Source: Phycomyces blakesleeanus NRRL 1555(-)
Lineage: Eukaryota; Mucoromycota; Mucoromycetes; Mucorales; Phycomycetaceae
Reading direction: 5' to 3'
DNA length: 64,000 nt
NCBI RefSeq assembly: GCF_001638985.1
Contig: NW_017265139.1
Coordinates: 1,116,001 to 1,180,000 of the forward strand
The position numbers and the translations under genes are program-made. Position 1 is the stretch's first letter. Each line of letters opens with the position of its first letter. This document shows positions 55,547 to 64,000 of this stretch, one piece after another. The notes under the pieces were generated by a model. That model made no database searches. It was given only the letters and a program-made list of their open reading frames with translations, and was not told the DNA's origin.

Positions 55547-55777
55547 TTTGCACTCTTCACATGATACAAGTGTATATTAGTTTACGTTCAGTCTACCCCA
55601 TAAATTGTGGATATAATATAATATATATTTATATATTTATATATAAAACAATAATCACAGTGCTATTCATATTAATATTAATATTCATATTCATATTCAT
55701 ACTAATTGTAATTAAATTAATCATTTTTTTTCCTTAAAAAAATAACAATAAAAAAAATTGATATATTTATATTTATA
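53732..55777. promoter_or_regulatory. Intergenic region upstream of the carrier gene, repeat-rich
   Basis: 2 kb: TATG repeats (53757-53793), TGTAG repeats (53817-53837), GCAC repeats (54966-54985), a 10 nt repeat CCCAATTGAA in four copies (55223-55262), an A run (55416-55434) and TTTA repeats (55517-55548). No gene supported. Confidence 0.6.
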
Positions 55778-56044
55778 TTATGAACAAGAAGAAAAGAAAA
55801 CAGATAGTGGTGTTGCCGAACATGAGGCTGTGTTTGCAAAGGATCCATTGACAAAAATCAATCCAACCATTAGCAGCGGTAGGCAGAAGAATAGACCGCT
55901 GATTGGGAATAATGTGATAGCCATGAACCAGAATAGCTTTGTGGATATCGAGGATGATGATCTGACCGTACCATAGAGCGAGAAGAGATCAAGAACGAGA
56001 ATAAAAGCTCCCAAGAGCATCTGAGGTTGTGTCTGCAGTGTCAT
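55778..56044 (-). CDS. Small membrane protein with PLDc_N-like helix pair
   Basis: 88 residues, single exon, two hydrophobic helices. The pattern LGAFILVLDLFSLYGTVRSS, a Lys, then LFWFMAITLFPISGLFF resembles the phospholipase D/cardiolipin synthase N-terminal membrane module (Asp in helix 1, Arg-Ser, Lys, Trp, Pro-x-x-Gly). The tail is Ser/Cys-rich. No catalytic domain follows. The opposite strand also has an open frame over the same span, so coding strand rests on the motif match only. An apparent intron with a good donor and acceptor (56246-56184) lies upstream and could belong to its 5' leader. Confidence 0.45.
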   Translation of the reverse strand: MTLQTQPQMLLGAFILVLDLFSLYGTVRSSSSISTKLFWFMAITLFPISGLFFCLPLLMVGLIFVNGSFANTASCSATPLSVFFSSCS

Positions 56045-56612
56045 GACAAGAGTTTATATTTTATTTTCTTATTTTAATTTGTATGCCAAGTAGTTGTTGA
56101 TGGCTCAGGCTCAGCAAAGGTCTTTTGAGTATATAAATTTATTTCTTTTGGCTGATCTGACGTCGGTGGTATAATGAACTGATAGAAATTGAAATATAAT
56201 AAAAATAAAATAAAAGAGCAGAGCAAGAAAAAAAAAGAAAAGGGCTTACATTCTAGTTTTATACTCTCGGAAGAACCATGAGATTCCGGTGATGACAGCA
56301 CACATAGTCTTTGTGTGCTACCCAGAAACTAAGCCATTTTTATGAATTCAATTAGAATGAACATTACTTTATATGTACATGTACATGTACATGTATATCT
56401 TGTACTTGTATACATATATAAATAATTAGATGTATGTATGTACATATGTATGTATAAAATTGTGGTTTATTCAAGTACAATGCAAACAAAGATAAGGAAA
56501 GAAAAAAAAAAGGAGAAGAGAAATTTGTATAAGAAAAAGGTAAGCTTAAGGAAGTAGAAAAAGAAGAAGAATAGTAAAAAGTAAGTATGGAATAAGTAAA
56601 GCAATAATATAT
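56045..56612. other. Region upstream of the small membrane protein gene
   Basis: A candidate spliced leader or tiny gene: exon near 56311-56247 ending AGAAT/GTAAGC, acceptor TATCAG near 56184. Joining the two parts gives only very short frames, so no protein is called. Also TACATG repeats at 56373-56395. Confidence 0.35.
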
Positions 56613-58454
56613 TTATGTCAGTCCGCCAAGTCCACCCAGACCGCCTTGGGATTTATTCAATAGCAGTTTTAGACCTTGTTGGGGTAATAGACGAGAAGGA
56701 AGACTCATGGGTTTTGACAGAGGTATTGGTTGAGGAGGAAGTGCTAAAGAAAGAGATGGGCCACCCAGAGATCGCCCGGGTAATGATGTGCGTTTACGGA
56801 TTATCCGATGACGGTATAGTTCGGTTGTGTCAGGAGATACCACAGTTTGACGGCTGTGGTTGAGGTTGAGGTTAAGATTGTGGTTAAGATTGTGGTTGAG
56901 GTTGAGGTTAAGGTTGAGGTCGACATTGTGGTTGTGGTTGAGGCTGTGGTCAAGGTCGAGGTCAAGGTCAAGGCCGAGGTTGAGGGGGTGATGATGACTA
57001 TGGTTGTCTTTAATCATTCGATCGGATTCTAGCTCATTATTTAATGTGCTCGTGTCGGATGTTTCGCTCAAACGCCGTGTTCCTAATGTGTTTTGTACTG
57101 CGAGCTCAATGATCATATCCTCGGGCATTCCGGATCGAATTCGAGGAAATTGGAGCATTTGGATGGTGCCTTGAGCCTGCTCAAGCATTTCTGCATATTC
57201 TCGCATCCTTTCCACCACATCAGTGGCATTTCCTTGATATTCACGCTGGTAACTGGCAATTGTGGCCAATCTTCCCTGAAGTTGACTATTCTGTTGGACA
57301 ACCTGTGATTTTATTTTATTTTAAAATAATTATAAATAAATATCACCCAATAATTTTTTTAAAATAAAATAAAATACAACATACACTAGCCAAGTCAGCA
57401 TGAATGTGTTTCATGGTACGGGTTGCAGAAACATCAGTCTCTTTCTGCCTTGAGACGGCTCTTTCGAGAATGACTTGGAGATTGACATTGACTTCTTGGG
57501 TGGTAGTAAGATCTTCTTCAATTTCTACTGCATACAAAATCAGTAAGTGGCGTCAGTCGTCAGCTGTTTCATTCTTTTTCCTTTTTTTTTGTAGTTTTCA
57601 TTTGTTCAATCTTCTGTGCTACCTACACACTCTGTTTTTTGAATCTCTCTATAATAATGATGGTGATTTTTTTTTTAAAAAAAAATTAGTCTCTGGATAT
57701 TATTATTTATATAATAAATAATTAAATAAAAACAGAAACTACTTACCAAATCAATCTCAATGCCGTCCATTTGTTTAGCTAGGCCATCCATTTCATTCCG
57801 AAATCGCATCAGCTGCTCTCGTGCCTTTCCAATCTCATTTAGGAACCGGGATTGTCCTTCTGCGTCTTGCTCAGACAAAGATGTGTCGGATCGTCCGGAC
57901 ATTGCACTCGATGGTCGAGTTGGTGTTGACTGAGACGAATTTAACTTTATATATATATATATATAACAATAGAAAGAAAGAAAAAATAGTAGTGGGCAAT
58001 TTAATAAAAAAAAAAAGATTTCTTATATACAAGCAGACAACGAAAACCAACATTTTCGGCATCAAAACCAAAATTTAAACTTACTTTAGGAAACCGAAAT
58101 ACCTGACTATCATTGTCAGGTTCAGTATCAAGATAATTCATAGGCATTGTATCAAAATATTCAAAATCAAAGCAATCATTTGTTGGTCGAATACAGTTAT
58201 AGTGTTCTTTAATATTGTTCTTTCCTTGGGGTTCTATTTTGTTAATTAAATTGTAAAATAAAGGAGAAGAGAAAAAAAAAGAAGTTTATATACATATACA
58301 TATACATATATTTTATATAGTTAATTGTCTCTATTCATTACAAGTAATATATATATGTATATATTGAATTTTTTGTCTGTTTACCTGCTGTACTTAACAT
58401 TGCCCAAGAAGTGCAATGTGTCGCTTCAGAATCCCCAAAAGACAGCTGCTCCAT
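56613..58454 (-). CDS. Coiled-coil protein of unknown function with Leu-Asn/His-Asn repeats
   Basis: 418 residues in six exons: 58454-58385, 58233-58085, 57929-57747, 57648-57627, 57527-57385 and 57302-56613. I do not recognise a family. An acidic N-terminal part (about 1-73) is followed by heptad-type coiled coil (about 95-260: FLNEIGKAREQLMRFRNEM, EIEEDLTTTQEVNVNLQVI, RMREYAEMLEQAQGTIQML). A low-complexity LN/HN repeat (about 295-340) follows, then a basic Pro/Leu-rich tail ending GGLGGLGGLT. A 22 nt exon is inferred, because exons 3 and 5 are out of phase without it and the heptads continue through it. X-box-like elements sit just upstream of the start. Coiled-coil length suggests a structural or scaffold role, which is speculative. 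Confidence 0.7.
56857..56985 (-). repeat. Hexanucleotide coding repeat (Leu-Asn / His-Asn)
   Basis: About 20 imperfect units of AACCTC/AACCAC/AATCTT encode alternating Leu-Asn, His-Asn and Leu-Asp dipeptides in the last exon of the coiled-coil gene. The opposite strand is open as GGTTGA repeats, a by-product of the repeat. Confidence 0.85.
57627..57648 (-). other. Inferred 22 nt microexon
   Basis: It has acceptor ATTATAG/AGAGA and donor GTGT/GTAGGT. It adds RDSKNRV, bringing the neighbouring exons into one frame and continuing the heptad pattern. It is a splice-phase inference, not a direct observation. Confidence 0.55.
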
Positions 58455-58464
58455 AGAGGCGGGT

Positions 58465-58478
58465 GTTACCATAGTAAC
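58465..58478 (-). promoter_or_regulatory. X-box (RFX-type) palindrome next to the coiled-coil gene start
   Basis: GTTACCATAGTAAC has perfect GTTAC/GTAAC half-sites and fits the RFX/Crt1 consensus GTnRCCnnRGYAAC closely. It lies 11 nt upstream of the start codon, so within the core promoter or leader. Confidence 0.6.
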
Positions 58479-58918
58479 GGTAATTTATTTATACACGTGG
58501 TTGAGCAGTACCTAGATAATCTTCTCGGGATTCATCTACTGCTTCATGTAAGCCAGGCCCTAGTCGATTGTTGTTTACACTGGCTTGAAGTGTAATGGTA
58601 AATGAGAATTGAGAATGTAGAATGTAGAATATACAAAGATATATATATAAAAGGACACAGAAAATAAAACAAGGTAAGGTAAAATAAAAGAATAGGTGGC
58701 GTATAGATTCTTATAAAAGAAGAAATAAAGAGAGAAAAAAGAGAGTTGTGAGAAGGAACGGAAGGCGAGTGGTGAAGTGAAAAGAAAATAAAATAAATAA
58801 AGAAAAGAAAGAGAAGGAGAAAAGGGACCGGTGTTCGCAGTAAGTAGGGAATGTAACATTGGGCATAGACGTCATACATGCCAAGTCAAGATGATCCCCT
58901 TTGATAATAATATATAAA

Positions 58919-58949
<31 letters not shown>

Positions 58950-59214
58950 CCTCTCTCTCTCTCTCTGTGTGTATATACTATTATGATTTATTCCTTTTTA
59001 TTCCTTTTTATTCTTCTTATTCCTCTTTTTCTAATACTAATACTAACAATAAGAATAAGAAGAAGAAGAAAAACCAATTCAATATACAAAACATAAAACA
59101 TAAAACATAAAGGGTTTATGCATATAGAACGTATATAAAGATTATTCTTTTATATATATATATATATTTATATATTCAAAGTAAAAATAAATACCGATTC
59201 CATGGTAGCAATTA

Positions 59215-59228
59215 GTTGCTGTGGTAAC
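59215..59228 (+). promoter_or_regulatory. X-box (RFX-type) element
   Basis: GTTGCTGTGGTAAC matches the X-box consensus in both half-sites. It lies about 500 nt upstream of the Sel1-repeat gene. Confidence 0.6.
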
Positions 59229-59233
59229 AAATT

Positions 59234-59247
59234 GTTGTCATGGTTAC
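59234..59247 (+). promoter_or_regulatory. X-box-like element, imperfect
   Basis: GTTGTCATGGTTAC keeps one good half-site and a degenerate second one, six nt after the preceding element. Confidence 0.4.
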
Positions 59248-59329
59248 CAAATTAGACTGTTAAAGCGTCTTGAACATCTTGTACCTATTCGTCAAACTTA
59301 TTTGTGATGAACAATGGCGGGGTCAATTT

Positions 59330-59510
59330 CAACTCCACCCCTCCTCCTCCCCTTTCCCCTCTCTTCTGTCTCTATCTCTTTCTCTCAGCCTCCTCACCAT
59401 CACCATTGTCCTCCTCCCCCCATCCCCATCCCTCTATCTCTATCTCTCTATCTCTCTATCTCTCTCAGCTCCTCTATTCCAATTATCATCCTCCTTTTCA
59501 CTACCCCACT
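59330..59510 (+). repeat. Polypyrimidine tract
   Basis: About 180 nt with very few purines (CCTCC, CTCTAT and TCTCTC runs) upstream of the Sel1-repeat gene. Open frames across it are low complexity. Confidence 0.75.
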
Positions 59511-59733
59511 TTGAGCTTAAAGAGAAGAAAAAGAAAAAGAAAATCAAAAATAGAGTAAAGTAAGATAGCCATTTTATTTTATTTTTTGTACAAAGAATTA
59601 CACCAATAAATTTATATTAAAACACAAAATAAAACTATAAAAAATATATAATAAAATCAAACAAAATAAATAAAAATAAAATCAAACAAAAATTCAAGGT
59701 CACTTGTTAGAAACTATTACCTCCTTTTCTCTA

Positions 59734-61487
59734 ATGTCAACCTCGCGTTCAGCCCAGCGTTGCATTGCTCATTACAAACCACGTGTCATTAGACCCAGAA
59801 CGACATTCAGAACTATCATTCCTAGCGTTGCTCATCGGTCACTCACCAGTCATGCCACACAAAAATCAACTGGGCGTGGTCGAATGAACCAGTCAGCCAG
59901 TGACATTTTCGAGCCATTTTTGGATTCTATAAACAACAAGACGTAACCAACGATATTCTATAAATATATAATATATAAAATCTATATACACACACACAAT
60001 ATATACATATATATATATGGGAGTACCAATAACATACTACTGTGTTAGTGAACCAGAACCAGTCCAGACTCTAGCAGAAATGCTGGCTCGCGTAGCTGTG
60101 AAGGGTAAATATATATACATATCTATATGCGTATTAATTAATTAACATACTAAATTAATATTAATATCTACCGAAATATAAGATTTATTTCCTTCAGATG
60201 AACAGCTTGAGACGTTTATCAAGAAAAAGTACATTGGTATTCCTATTGAAAACCAAAAGAAGATTGTGTCCATAATTCTCGAGAATCTTAAAGCCGATAA
60301 GGAACTCACGGACGAGCAGTCCAAAGAAATCATTGCATGTAAGTTATTAAAAATTCCAAACAAGGTGAATCAGATCGCACACACACACATAGATATATAA
60401 ATCAAATAACCTCCTATCTGTAACATATCTGTATCATTACTAATTACTAGTATTGTTATTGTTATAAATGTTATAATTATCATTACCGAATATCATCATT
60501 CTTGTTACAGTGGCAGAAAAACCATCTGAATTGGCAGCCCTAGGAAACATCATCTTGCGCAGCTCAAAATGTACGTCGTCATTATATTTGAATATCAGCG
60601 TCTTCTGCTGCTCTTTGTTGTTCTTTTCTCCCCCCCTTGTGCTTGCTTACATGATAGACAGTCGGTGCACCCATAGGTCTCGCGTTGTACAAATGCTCCA
60701 TGACGCAAGGTGATGACAGAGGTGCATTCAGTTATGCAAATATGCTCTACAGAGGTAAGCAAATAAATGATAAGATAGTAATGATAACAAAACAGTTATA
60801 AATGTGATATATATATATATATATATCTATATCTATAATATTATTATTTTTTATTCTGTATTTCTGTATATGTGTTTACAAAGGTTACAATGGAACACCA
60901 AAAGATGAAATGAAAGCAATCGAAATTATGTCAAAATTGGCACAAAAGGGACACCCTTATGCTCAAATGAATTTGGCTGCAATTTTGATGAGAACACAGC
61001 CAGATAAGGTTGAATCAGCTATTAAACTTTATTCTCTTGCAGCAAAGGGAGGTTTGGACAGTGCGTACATGGAACTTGGAAGAATGTATCGTTTAGGGTA
61101 TGGTGTTCATCAAGATCACAACACGGCCATTGATTATTTCAAAAAGGGTGCTCAAGCAGGTAAGAATATAATGTATATAATGTATATATATTTATATCTG
61201 GTATACTAATTGATATATTTTAAAATATTAAATAAATAAATTAAATAATAATAATAATAATAAAACAATCATACAAACTTTCTGCACAGGAAATCCTCAA
61301 TGCAACTTTATGCTGGGTGTCTATTATTCGTCTGGACTGGGAGTGGAAAGTAAAGAACCTGACCAGGCAAAGGCATTCAAATGCTTCCAAAAAGCAGCAC
61401 TCAAAGGTAAATAAACAAACAAAAAAAGTATATAGAAATTAGACTATTCTTTAGCTTTCTATTATGCCTATTCTTTTTATCTATATA

Positions 61488-61528
<41 letters not shown>

Positions 61529-61936
61529 TAACAATAATGTAATTTACTGAACAAAATATAAATATAAGTATAAATAAAATATAAAATACAATGATTTCAT
61601 TTACACACATATATGCACACACACATACATACAGGTTTACCTGAAGCACAATACAATGTTGGACTGCGATTCTTAAAAGGCCATGGAGTAGAGTCCAACC
61701 CTTTCAATGCAGCAGAATTCTTTAGGATGGCAGCCATGCAAGGGTTTCAGTTGGCACAGATAAACTTGGCAGGCATGTACATTGAAGGATGTGGCGTGAA
61801 AAAGGATCTTGATGAAGCACGTGCTCTGTTGGAAAAGGCTATTGTGAAAGGTGGCGCGATTGGAAAAGATGCTCAAAAGAGATTAGACGAACTTGATAAT
61901 GTAAAGAAGGACTCTTCTAAATGTACCGTTATGTAA
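59734..61936 (+). CDS. Sel1-like repeat protein, probably mitochondrial
   Basis: 417 residues in eight exons: 59734-59942, 60049-60104, 60198-60338, 60511-60570, 60662-60754, 60884-61159, 61290-61406 and 61635-61936. Sel1/TPR-like repeats form helical scaffolds for protein-protein contact. The N-terminus (STSRSAQRCIAHYKPRVIR) is rich in Arg and Ser without acidic residues, like a presequence. Repeats begin near GAFSYANMLYRGYNG. Clear copies include AQMNLAAILM, AYMELGRMYRLGYGVHQD, CNFMLGVYYSSGLGVES, AQYNVGLRFLKGHGVESN and AQINLAGMYIEGCGVKKD. A mixed-charge helical segment (about 89-140) precedes them. The end SSKCTVM is CaaX-like (Cys-Thr-Val-Met), a possible prenylation signal at odds with a matrix location. 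Role unknown; proteins of this shape assist respiratory complex assembly in yeast. Confidence 0.8.
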
Positions 61937-62202
61937 TGCAAACTATAGCAATAAATCAAAATATATGTACACACACACGCACACACACACACACTCCTTC
62001 TCACAAGGTAGCAATTAATATCCGCAAATTCAACGAGAACTCTAATAAGTCCAAAAGAAAATATATACATATTTTATTGATTGATTAATTTATTGATTTA
62101 TTGGCTAATTGGCTTCGCGATTATATAACACACACACAATATTCTTATTTTCCCTTAAAGCTTTTGTTTAATAAACTGAACAGGGTGTGCGTTGGTTAAT
62201 TC
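61937..62202. other. Convergent intergenic region
   Basis: 266 nt between the Sel1-repeat and RidA genes, with CA repeats at 61968-61994. Nothing else seen. Confidence 0.6.
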
Positions 62203-63035
62203 TCATTCGAGCATGGCAACGGCCTCGATTTCGACGGCAGCATCCTTGGGAAGACGAGCAACCTGGACAGCACTACGAGCAGGCTGGTGCTTGGCAAAGT
62301 ACTAAGAAATATATAAAAAACAAAGAACAAAGAACATTAATACCAATGAAAAAAAAAAGAAAACAGATGCTATCTTACCTTGGCGTAGACCTCGTTCATG
62401 GCAACAAAGTCGTTCATGTCTCTCATGAAGACGGTGGTCTTGACAACCTTCTCGAGGCTAGAGCCAGCAGCCTCAAGAACTGCAGACAAGTTCTTCAAGG
62501 TCTGTTCGGTCTGTGCAACGACACCACCCTCAACGATCTCACCTAGAATACCACAAAATAGAGACACATTAATATAGCCGAAAAATGCATATATATATAT
62601 AAAAGTCGGGAGTTCACTTGAACGTTTTTATTATATACATATATTTAATATTTCCTGTACTTACCAGTGGCAGGGATGAAACCAATCTGACCAGAGGTGT
62701 AGACCATGTTGTTGGCCTTGATAGCCTGGGCTGTAGAAAACAAGAATATCAATATTCATATGTTTATGGTTATGTTTATAAAGAAAATGTTTAAGGGTGA
62801 TGTCGCGACATGTCAAATGAGATTAGCGCGCGTGAGAAAAAAATTAAAAGAAAAAGAAAAAAAAAGAATGCCAATTACCATAGGGGCCAATGGCAGCAGG
62901 GGCGTTGGTGGTTTCTACAATTGTTTGTTATTAGCTTTATTCCAGTTTGCTATTGACAAAAGGGTTCTTACCGACACGGGTGAGGGAAGACATGTTACGC
63001 TTAAAAGATGAAGAGAGGACTCGGGTGGAAAACAT
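62203..63035 (-). CDS. MMF1: RidA/YjgF/Mmf1 family enamine/imine deaminase
   Basis: 142 residues in five exons: 63035-62972, 62914-62879, 62730-62665, 62542-62379 and 62301-62203. RidA hydrolyses reactive 2-iminobutanoate and 2-iminopropanoate made by threonine/serine dehydratase, protecting PLP enzymes. Family motifs are [62 protein letters not shown], and the C-terminal [25 protein letters not shown] with the key Arg. The first exon adds [14 protein letters not shown] before the second Met. This suggests a mitochondrial form (Mmf1 type), while starting at the internal Met would give a cytosolic form (Hmf1 type). Exons 2 and 3 are only 36 and 66 nt. Confidence 0.94.
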
Positions 63036-63667
63036 GGTCTGCGGGTTCTCTTTAAAAAAAAAATTAGGTGTGAAACTGATTAGATGGATCGGATTTTTGT
63101 ACTGGAGCCAATAAAAAGCCCTGTAAAATACAGCTTTTTTGCCAGTCGCAATTTCTATGCTAAAAACCGTGATTTATTTTATTTTTTTATTTTTTTTAAA
63201 AAAAAAGTTATTTGCTTTGACAGTATACAGATAGACAGTGTAAATTATTCTCAGTTTCGCTCATACCAATAAATACATGGATATTATCAAGAAACCGCAA
63301 GACTTTAAAAGATTATAAAGGTTCTCGGTATAAAGCAGGTACTATTGTAGATCAATATAGTATATATGTATCTATAATCAAAAACAAAGCAAAAAAAAAA
63401 GGCGCAAGGGATAAAGTAGGATATGATCATCGAATTTTATACAATTGTTATTACAACTGCTGAACAAAAGAGGGGAGAGTTTATAAGAATATATAATGTA
63501 ATGGTAAATAGGTTTTCTTTGGGGGTGAGTTTAGCTTTAACTTTAGGACAGCATGTAAAAGTGTAAAAATGTAAGAGTGAGAGATTTAAATATAGTAAGA
63601 TGATAATGTATATAGATATATATGTAAGGATGTTGATTCTATGGAATTTGTCTCTGTGGACCTTTGC
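63036..63667. promoter_or_regulatory. RidA promoter and 3' side of the last gene
   Basis: 630 nt, AT-rich, containing a T8A9 tract (63190-63206). No named factor site supported. Confidence 0.5.
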
Positions 63668-64000
63668 TCAGTATTTGTCAGGAACTTCATACTTTGTGCT
63701 GTCATTTGTAGGAGAAGTGAGAGTTGCCATAGGCCATGCAGTTGATTTGGAGTCAAAGGGTGCTTCAGTTTTGCCAGAATTGGAAACATAATTTATGGCT
63801 GTGCGAATTCGATAACAATAAAGACCAGTGAGCCCAAGCCAGACAAACCCAATTATCCAAGCAAATATATCGGCTGCATGAAAACAGGAACAAGCGGTGT
63901 CCATAGCCGACACCCAAGGAAACGCTCCTATGTTTCCAAAGATAACCTTCCATGTCATGTAATTGGTCCAAGTACAATCTAAAGCTGAATCTGGGGTTGT
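63668..64000 (-). CDS. Membrane protein, 3' part only (possibly MARVEL-like)
   Basis: The frame is open from the window edge to the stop at 63668. Two hydrophobic stretches are visible: VIFGNIGAFPWVSAMDTACS and DIFAWIIGFVWLGLTGLYCY, followed by a Ser/Thr/Pro-rich cytoplasmic-looking tail ending KYEVPDKY. The arrangement (Trp and Cys between helices, last helix, then basic residues RIRT) resembles the end of fungal MARVEL-type four-helix proteins, but too little is present to be sure. Confidence 0.45.
   Translation of the reverse strand, partial: TTPDSALDCTWTNYMTWKVIFGNIGAFPWVSAMDTACSCFHAADIFAWIIGFVWLGLTGLYCYRIRTAINYVSNSGKTEAPFDSKSTAWPMATLTSPTNDSTKYEVPDKY

Larger units (their letters stand above)
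58455..59733. promoter_or_regulatory. Divergent promoter with X-box-like elements and a polypyrimidine tract
   Basis: 1.28 kb between the coiled-coil gene and the Sel1-repeat gene. It holds three X-box-like sequences (58465, 59215, 59234), TA and CT repeats (58926-58966) and a pyrimidine-only tract at 59330-59510. Confidence 0.6.

Noticed and set aside
55758..55976. 72-codon plus-strand frame, hydrophilic and protein-like
   Set aside because: The opposite strand has a membrane protein with a recognisable helix-pair pattern and its own ATG. The plus frame begins in AT repeats. Not fully excluded.
56074..56301. Possible two-exon small gene upstream of the small membrane protein
   Set aside because: The splice sites look good, but no phase joins the protein-like second part to an ATG-containing first part. 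It may simply be a spliced leader.
59270..59563. Three overlapping plus-strand frames of 66-97 codons
   Set aside because: All lie in the polypyrimidine tract and encode Pro/Ser/Leu low complexity.

Overview
The window reads as nuclear DNA of an intron-rich, AT-rich early-diverging fungus, most likely Mucoromycota. The basis is one short-intron gene every 2-4 kb, fungal-type genes (APSES factor, Pkc1-type kinase, multi-exon anthranilate synthase) beside genes that many yeasts have lost (Gemin5-like WD40 protein, HID1, ARB2A-type protein), and no bacterial operon structure. This taxonomic call is an inference. Gene models were assembled by hand from splice sites, reading phase and remembered family sequence. 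Every complete multi-exon model listed closes in frame.

Layout, left to right. 1-1983 (-): StuA-like APSES factor, 3' end outside the window. 4077-6601 (-): ARB2A/FAM172-type protein. 7394-10617 (+): dynein light intermediate chain. 11148-14008 (-): mitochondrial DnaJ (Mdj1). 15291-19829 (-): Gemin5-like. 22628-24441 (+): anthranilate synthase component I. 25045-28367 (-): HID1. 29828-30819 (+): homeodomain protein. 31619-34379 (-): membrane-anchored class 3 lipase. 36997-37676 (+): TFIIIC small subunit-like. 38748-40688 (-): G-alpha. 43234-43566 (+): Qcr9. 43969-45475 (-): Ind1/NUBPL. 45852-50760 (-): protein kinase C. 52274-53731 (-): thiamine pyrophosphate-type mitochondrial carrier. 55778-56044 (-): small two-helix membrane protein. 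56613-58454 (-): unidentified coiled-coil protein. 59734-61936 (+): Sel1-repeat protein. 62203-63035 (-): RidA. 63668-64000 (-): 3' end of a membrane protein.

These are ordinary housekeeping and signalling genes with no sign of an operon-like system, a biosynthetic cluster or an intact transposon. Five products look mitochondrial (Mdj1, Qcr9, Ind1, the carrier, and probably the Sel1 protein). RidA also carries an N-terminal extension that could be a presequence. G-alpha and Pkc1 are signalling proteins. The dynein chain and HID1 belong to intracellular traffic.

The most interesting signals concern gene architecture. Six of about 110 introns I could place use GC-AG borders, one appears to use a GA donor, and three very small internal exons (19, 22 and 28 nt) occur. 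T(7-10)A(8-11) self-complementary tracts recur, mostly inside introns. X-box/RFX-like motifs lie in the divergent promoter of the coiled-coil and Sel1 genes, and a perfect Gcn4-type site lies just upstream of the anthranilate synthase gene. I found no convincing new biological system.
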